NCBI RefSeq assembly: GCF_003054445.1
Contig: NC_042508.1
Coordinates: forward strand, 310,001 to 374,000
Direction of reading: 5' to 3'
DNA: 64,000 nucleotides
Source: Pichia kudriavzevii
Taxonomy: Eukaryota > Ascomycota > Pichiomycetes > Pichiales > Pichiaceae
Position 1 is the first letter of the stretch, and every line of letters starts with the position of its first letter. Under the pieces are notes generated by a model that worked only from the letters and a program-made list of their open reading frames with translations, was not told where the DNA came from and made no database searches. This document shows, piece after piece, positions 59,181 to 64,000 of this stretch. The position numbers and the translations under genes were made by a program.

Positions 59181-60734
59181 TTCTGGGCTAGTCAATACTC
59201 TTTTTTTTTTTCCCCTTTATCTTTCTTTTATTTTCCTCTACATCGTACTCCCTAATCGATAATATACTTTTGTGTAACTGCAACGAGATCAATGACATCA
59301 TAATACTACTGGATTACATCAAATATATATGACCACTTTTTTTTTCCCCACCTCATGCTGTTTTTCCGTCATGTGCTGTGTGTGTGCCGCAGTGTTTTGA
59401 TAGAACAGGAGAGGGCGGGGGTTAATTATTCCAATTTAAGGGTGCGGGGAAACGGGGAAAAAATGTAACTTTTGTTGAACACCGCCCCAAAGGGGAAAAA
59501 TTCTGTGGACAGCTAGTATTTTCCGGGATGCGAAAGCCGGAGACCCTTCGGAAATAATGCAGGGCTGGGCCGTGGCTGTAATTGACTAGGATACCAATTG
59601 TGTCGATTTGGTAGATGCAGGTTAAAGCGTGTTTTTGCGTGTTGAGATTTACTGCAGCTACTGCATGAGCAGGTCACCCTTTAGAGAACCTCCAATATCA
59701 TTTTCCTAAATGTTGGTGTGCATTTCAGATGCACTGCCCTGTTGTCGCCTCCAATGAGGGGCATGCGGAGATGGTGTTTTTTCCCATGGCCGTGTCTAGG
59801 AGGCTGTTAACTAGACACGACGCAGCCCATGACGTGTTGGATAGGAGCAACTAGGGGCATCTGCATGTGGTTGTCCTCATAGACCGGAAGCCGGTGCATA
59901 ATGAGGAACGTAGTAGATTCAGGATTGTTGAGTGTGCGCCTGGAAACGAAAAAATAACAAAGAAGTCTCGACTGGATTGACTTCGGCAGTTTGCCACTAT
60001 TATTAGGAAGATCCACGTTAGATTTTGAACAGGTGTAAATTCCTTTGAAGTTGTAACAAATTGAATCCCACAATATTAGACTGTACTATAATTAAATGTC
60101 GCCAATCTTATTGTTGTTTACGCGTCACCAATATGCAACTAATTTTCCTGAAACTGGCACCCCACCTTGCCCGACATGTTTTCCTGGCTGGGCACACCAC
60201 GTAACAACAACAAACGATGGAAAAATATCAGCCAACAAAACATCACGTGTGCATGACTTTATCCCTATTCCACTAGAATCTCTTTGAACTTCTCTTGAAT
60301 AGCGGATTAAAAGCCCTCGGAGAAATGGAAAACCCTTGTACTTTGGAAGAAAGAAATGCGGGGACCGAAATTGTGCGGCGACAAGTGAGGTGCGGCACTA
60401 AATGTGACAATGGAAAAACATGCGGCGCGGAATATATGTACGAAGTTGGCGGAATATTGGACTTGGTGGGACTTTATTTTGTGCTTCCATTGTTGCATCA
60501 TCAATGGCCAATCTTTGTCTGGGGTCTATACATTCCTGGGGTAAAATAATACAGTCATTCAAATGTATGTGTGTGGGGGGGGGCGGATGCAAGATTTTCT
60601 TTGGAATACTTTACAAGTGGAAAAAAAAACCTATAAATAGTGCCATCTTCGTGTTTTTCCCATGTACTTGGTTCACTGGCCCAATTTTGTTTCTCCTTGT
60701 GTTCAAGACATATCGATACAATTGAAGAAAACAA
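59181..60734. other. Spacer between the tandem hexose transporters
   Basis: A 1.55-kb region without a supported gene. It includes a T-run after the first transporter, a CCCCAAAGGGG palindrome followed by AAAAA (59485-59500), and several GCGGGG elements (59443-59457, about 60358-60363), which may be glucose-repressor (Mig-type) sites. A G10 run lies at about 60576-60585 and a TATAAATA box at 60632-60639. Short frames here start at TTG or GTG and show no homology. Confidence 0.5.
60632..60639 (+). promoter_or_regulatory. TATA box of hexose transporter 2
   Basis: TATAAATA in CCTATAAATAG, 103 bp upstream of the ATG at 60735. Confidence 0.5.
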
Positions 60735-62372
60735 ATGTCACTTAAATCTCCTGCCTCAATACAAGAGTTGGACTCGGCTGAGAAAATCAACTCAGTCACT
60801 GAAAATGAATACATCGAAAGAATGGAAGCACCATTGACCTGGAAGACATATGTCATTTGTGGTTTTGGTTCCTTTGCTGGTATTTTCTACGGTTACGACT
60901 CTGGTTACATTTCTGGTGTCATGGGTATGGACTACTTCATCACAGAGTTCACCGGTAAGGTCAAAGGTGGGCCTGAACCTTTTGTTTTAGACGCATGGCA
61001 AAAGTCTCTTATTACCTCCATTCTATCTGCAGGTACTTTCTTTGGTGCCTTGTTTGCAGGTGACACATGTGATTGGTATGGTAGAAGAACTACAATTATC
61101 TTTGCATGTCTTATTTTTATTATTGGTGCTATTTTACAGACAGCATCTTCGACTGTTGCTCTTTTGGTTGTCGGTAGAGTTGTTGCCGGTTTAGGTGTTG
61201 GTGGTGTTTCATCATCTGTTGTCCTTTACATGTCTGAAATTACACCAAAGAAGATTAGAGGTGCCATTGTCTCTGGTTATCAGTTTTGTATTACTATTGG
61301 TTTGTTAATTGCTTCTTGTGTCGACTATGGAACAAAGAATAGAACCGATTCAGGATCGTATAGAATCCCTATTGCCTTACAGATGTTATGGGCGATGATC
61401 TTAATGATTGGTTTGTTCTTGTTGCCAGAAACCCCTAGATTTTTTGTGAGAAAAGGTGATGTTGCTAAGGCTGCTTCTGTCTTGGGATTTTTAAGACAAC
61501 AACCAGAAGATTCGGATTATGTTCAAGAGGAATTGGCAGAAATCATCGAAAGTCATGAAAGAGAATCGGCATTGATTCCAACACGTTCCTACATCCAATC
61601 ATGGACCGCTTGTTTTACCGGTTCGCTAAGAGATCAATCGTCCAATTTAAGGAGAACCATCTTGGGTACCTCATTACAAATGATGCAACAATGCACAGGT
61701 ATCAATTTCATCTTCTACTTTGGTACCACCTTCTTCCAAGAGCTTGGTACTATTAAAAACGAGTTTTTGATTTCTATTATTACGTCCCTAGTCAATGTTT
61801 GTTCAACGCCAATTTCTTTCTACTTGGTGGAAAAATTAGGTAGAAGACCTCTATTGATTTATGGTGCGGCTGGTATGGTTGTTTGTGAGTTTATTGTTGC
61901 AATTGCAGGTACAGTTGACGGCGGTAATCCACAGACCGTGTCTGCCATGATTGCTTTTATTTGTTTCTACATCTCCTTCTTTGCCTCTACGTGGGGTCCA
62001 GGTGCATGGGTTGTCACTGGTGAAATTTTCCCGTTACCCATCAGATCCAGAGCAGTGGGTTTGTCCACCGCTTCCAACTGGTTATGGAACTGTATCATCT
62101 CCGTCATCACACCATACATGGTTGGTGAAGACAAGGGTAATTTGGGTGCAAAGGTTTTCTTCATTTGGGGCTCTCTATGTGCCTGTGGATTTGTCTACGC
62201 CATTATGCTAATTCCAGAAACTAAAGGTTTGACTTTAGAACAAGTTGACCTTATGTTACAAGAGACCAATGCATTTACAAGTGCAAAGTGGAAACCTCAT
62301 TCAGTTGACAATACCGACGAGTATATCAAGTCAAATACAGAACATTTAGAAGAAACTGTGTCCATCGCTTAG
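60735..62372 (+). CDS. MFS hexose transporter, tandem copy 2
   Basis: A 545-residue paralog of the gene at 57543 with the same domain order and no length change: FYGYDSGYISGVMG, DWYGRRTTIIF, VGRVVAGLGVGG, SEITPKKIRGAIV, PETPRFFVRKG, QQCTGINFIFYFG in TM7, EKLGRRPLL, WGPGAWVVTGEIFPLPIRSRAVG and PETKGLTLEQVD. The aromatic W of QQWTGIN is C here. That position lines the sugar path in MFS sugar porters, so substrate affinity may differ from the first copy. Several DNA blocks are nearly identical to the first copy, while other parts show third-position and amino-acid divergence. Expressed with its own TATA box and spacer. Confidence 0.93.
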   Translation: MSLKSPASIQELDSAEKINSVTENEYIERMEAPLTWKTYVICGFGSFAGIFYGYDSGYISGVMGMDYFITEFTGKVKGGPEPFVLDAWQKSLITSILSAGTFFGALFAGDTCDWYGRRTTIIFACLIFIIGAILQTASSTVALLVVGRVVAGLGVGGVSSSVVLYMSEITPKKIRGAIVSGYQFCITIGLLIASCVDYGTKNRTDSGSYRIPIALQMLWAMILMIGLFLLPETPRFFVRKGDVAKAASVLGFLRQQPEDSDYVQEELAEIIESHERESALIPTRSYIQSWTACFTGSLRDQSSNLRRTILGTSLQMMQQCTGINFIFYFGTTFFQELGTIKNEFLISIITSLVNVCSTPISFYLVEKLGRRPLLIYGAAGMVVCEFIVAIAGTVDGGNPQTVSAMIAFICFYISFFASTWGPGAWVVTGEIFPLPIRSRAVGLSTASNWLWNCIISVITPYMVGEDKGNLGAKVFFIWGSLCACGFVYAIMLIPETKGLTLEQVDLMLQETNAFTSAKWKPHSVDNTDEYIKSNTEHLEETVSIA

Positions 62373-63681
62373 ATAAGGTTGGCGTTTAATACCACGGAAT
62401 TCTGTTTAATGTATTTTTACCTCAGCTTATTTAACTTTTTTTTTCCAACTCCCCTTCCCTTGTTCCCCTCTTTTTCCTTTTTATTTTTTACTCCTTCTTT
62501 TTTTTCATACTTTTTTGCTAAAATACGTTTTAGGTCTATTTTGATTTTTAAATCGCATGGTTTGTATTGAACTTAACCCCCCCTCAGAATCATCTCTTCT
62601 AGTGTATTGGATAAACTGCTCCGCCGTATGTCTTGATTCTTGGTTTTTAAGTCTTGTTTTTTTTTTCCGCGCATTGCAAATCCTCAAGAAAGAAGAAAAT
62701 TTTCGCAAGTGACCCCCGCCCAATTTGTTTGTTGTTTTTTTCCGTCTATTGGCTTCCTCACCTCAAACTGGACTCGGGCAGTATCCATAAAATCTCCCCC
62801 TATTACCGTTGTGTCTGCATCACATCTGGGCAGGCAGGTTTACCAAGAAGATGCACTATACTATGGCGGCTTTTTTGTATGTAGACTGAGGCCATGTTGC
62901 AAATTGCGCTGTAAAACTATGGACTCTGTTCCCACAAAGAAATCGCAGTACTGACTTGCGATGCGTGTTAGAGTGAACCACACAAAAAGTTTCCCAAATC
63001 ACCTCTCTACGAGGAAAAACAAAACACCGAAGTCGGCCAGTTTTTTCCACCGACACCGACTCTAGAAATCGGTTTGCTAGCTTGAGTCAAATAAAAGTCG
63101 CATTTTACAGCCTTGTGAAGCTTGTCGATTTCTCACTCTATTTCGGGAACCGCTTTGAAAAAAAAAAGGAGAGAAAAAAAAAAAGAGAAGCCCATTTTGA
63201 ATTTTCACCCTGTAGGGGGGGAAGGCGGCCTTTTTGCAAAGCGCTAATTTCGAAAAGCACACTTCTGAGTGTGGCGGGATGGGAAACATTCACTATTCCA
63301 ACAAATAAACAACATCGTAGGGCATGCAGTCCTCCCCCCCCTCCTCTCTTCTTACTTTACATATCTCAAGACGGGCATTTTATCCAGTGTTTCTAAGGTA
63401 CTTATTTGTTTATTCCTGATGGCAACGTGGATACTTATAGCGTGAATCAGAAACGCCAGGAGAAACAGGAGATACAAGAGATACTTTTTTTTCTGCATTG
63501 GGCAAATCTCCGGGCCGTTAGCGGATTGTGCTGTGCTGGTATTGATAATACAGACGCCACACTTTTCACTATTTGATCCACAATGTTTAACGCAGTTTTA
63601 TAAATCAACTACATATTCCTTTTTTTTTTCTTCCAATGCCATTCCAATATACCCTACCTATTGCTTTGGAGAAGGGCAGCA
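62373..63681. other. Spacer: hexose transporter 3' end and DLD1 promoter
   Basis: A 1.3-kb region without a supported gene. It includes C-runs (62577-62584 region, 63334-63344), A/G runs (63155-63185) and CCGGGCCGTTAGCGGA (about 63511-63525). The last holds an inverted CCG/CGG pair that a zinc-cluster activator could bind. A T-run lies just before the next ATG. Repeated short frames are low-complexity. Confidence 0.5.
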
Positions 63682-64000
63682 ATGTCAAGATTGTTTAAGG
63701 TGCTCAAAGCAACTCAATTCAAATATGTGTCTTCATTTCTTCTTGGATCGACAATCTCCGGCGGAGTGGTGTATTACAATTATAAGAAATCATTGAATTT
63801 CAGCTTTCCTCCAACATCCACTACCCCAATTACAGCTGCACCACCTTTACAATATGGGGATGTATCCAAAGCTATATCTGAGATCACATCAAAATTGGGA
63901 TCTTCAAAGATAACTTTCTCAGAGAGCGAAATTTTACACCACTCTGACAGTTCATTCTCAACGGATCATGCAAAACCACATGAACGCCCCCATGCTGTTG
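63682..64000 (+). CDS. DLD1: D-lactate dehydrogenase (cytochrome c), 5' part, cut by window end
   Basis: The open frame from ATG 63682 runs to the window edge (about 106 codons). It begins MSRLFKVLKATQFKYVS, a basic mitochondrial presequence, followed by a hydrophobic segment (FLLGSTISGGVVYY, about 19-32) that could act as the inner-membrane stop-transfer signal. From about 58 the sequence YGDVSKAISEITSKLG...SEILHHSD resembles the Dld1 region before the FAD-binding domain, and HAKPHERPHAV matches the start of the PCMH FAD domain of Dld1-type enzymes. Dld1 oxidises D-lactate to pyruvate and passes electrons to cytochrome c. The C-terminal part is outside the window, so ortholog choice (Dld1 or Dld2/Dld3-type) rests on the membrane-anchor leader. 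Confidence 0.8.
   Translation, partial: MSRLFKVLKATQFKYVSSFLLGSTISGGVVYYNYKKSLNFSFPPTSTTPITAAPPLQYGDVSKAISEITSKLGSSKITFSESEILHHSDSSFSTDHAKPHERPHAV

Noticed and set aside
59181-60734. Search for a third, decayed transporter copy or a tRNA between the tandem transporters
   Set aside because: No transporter motif, no B-box-like GGTTCGAATCC and no cloverleaf found in the spacer on either strand.

Overview
The window looks like a stretch of an ordinary budding-yeast (Saccharomycotina) nuclear chromosome. Genes are compact, almost intron-free, and sit on both strands with short A/T-rich spacers. Nearly all recognisable products are fungal housekeeping proteins. CTG codons fall at positions where the transketolase family has leucine, so the genome uses the standard code and is not from the CUG-Ser clade. 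Protein similarity and gene content suggest a Pichiaceae-type yeast (Pichia/Issatchenkia-like); that placement is inference. I saw no tRNA or rRNA gene, CRISPR array, transposon, LTR element or virus-like element.

Layout. 1-9 kb: a coiled-coil protein, NOP58 (snoRNP core), a probable mitochondrial RNA/translation factor, NUC1 (mitochondrial nuclease) and an ECM25-like gene. 9.9-20 kb: OLE1 (delta-9 desaturase), a ribokinase with a large His/Ser-rich insert, a MIG1-type zinc-finger repressor divergent from TKL1 (transketolase), and AGE2 (ArfGAP). 20-28 kb: RSE1 (U2 snRNP SF3b) and YCG1 (condensin); YCG1 has a probable one-base break in an acidic-repeat tract at its 5' end. 28-36 kb: a spliced SSS-family permease, KAE1 (tRNA t6A synthesis), MDV1 (mitochondrial fission) and CCT7 (chaperonin). 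36-46 kb: GET5/MDY2, ERF4/SHR5, an MSB3/MSB4 RabGAP, a taspase/asparaginase-like hydrolase, a Gpr1/Git3-type receptor and a methyltransferase-like protein. 45-49 kb: NIF3, FRA2 (BolA) and MDM34 (ERMES). 49-57 kb: an alpha-actinin-like protein, CKA2, a LYC1-like acetyltransferase, an ORF with no usable start, and an SPX-RING protein ending in a CaaX box. 57-64 kb: two tandem hexose transporters that look like gene-conversion partners, then the 5' end of a D-lactate dehydrogenase gene (DLD1-like) cut by the window edge.

Three groups recall S. cerevisiae microsynteny from memory: MDV1-CCT7 (YJL112W-YJL111W), MSB4/MDY2/SHR5 (YOL112W-YOL111C-YOL110W) and NIF3-FRA2-MDM34 (YGL221C-YGL220W-YGL219C). 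These support the ortholog calls. The carbon-metabolism genes (MIG-type repressor, TKL1, ribokinase, glucose-sensing receptor, hexose transporters, DLD1) are scattered rather than one operon-like system. I found no clear new multi-gene system. The best leads are individual oddities: the SPX-RING-CaaX protein, the alpha-actinin-like gene, the ribokinase insert, the YCG1 frameshift, the start-less ORF at 55 kb and the transporter mosaic.
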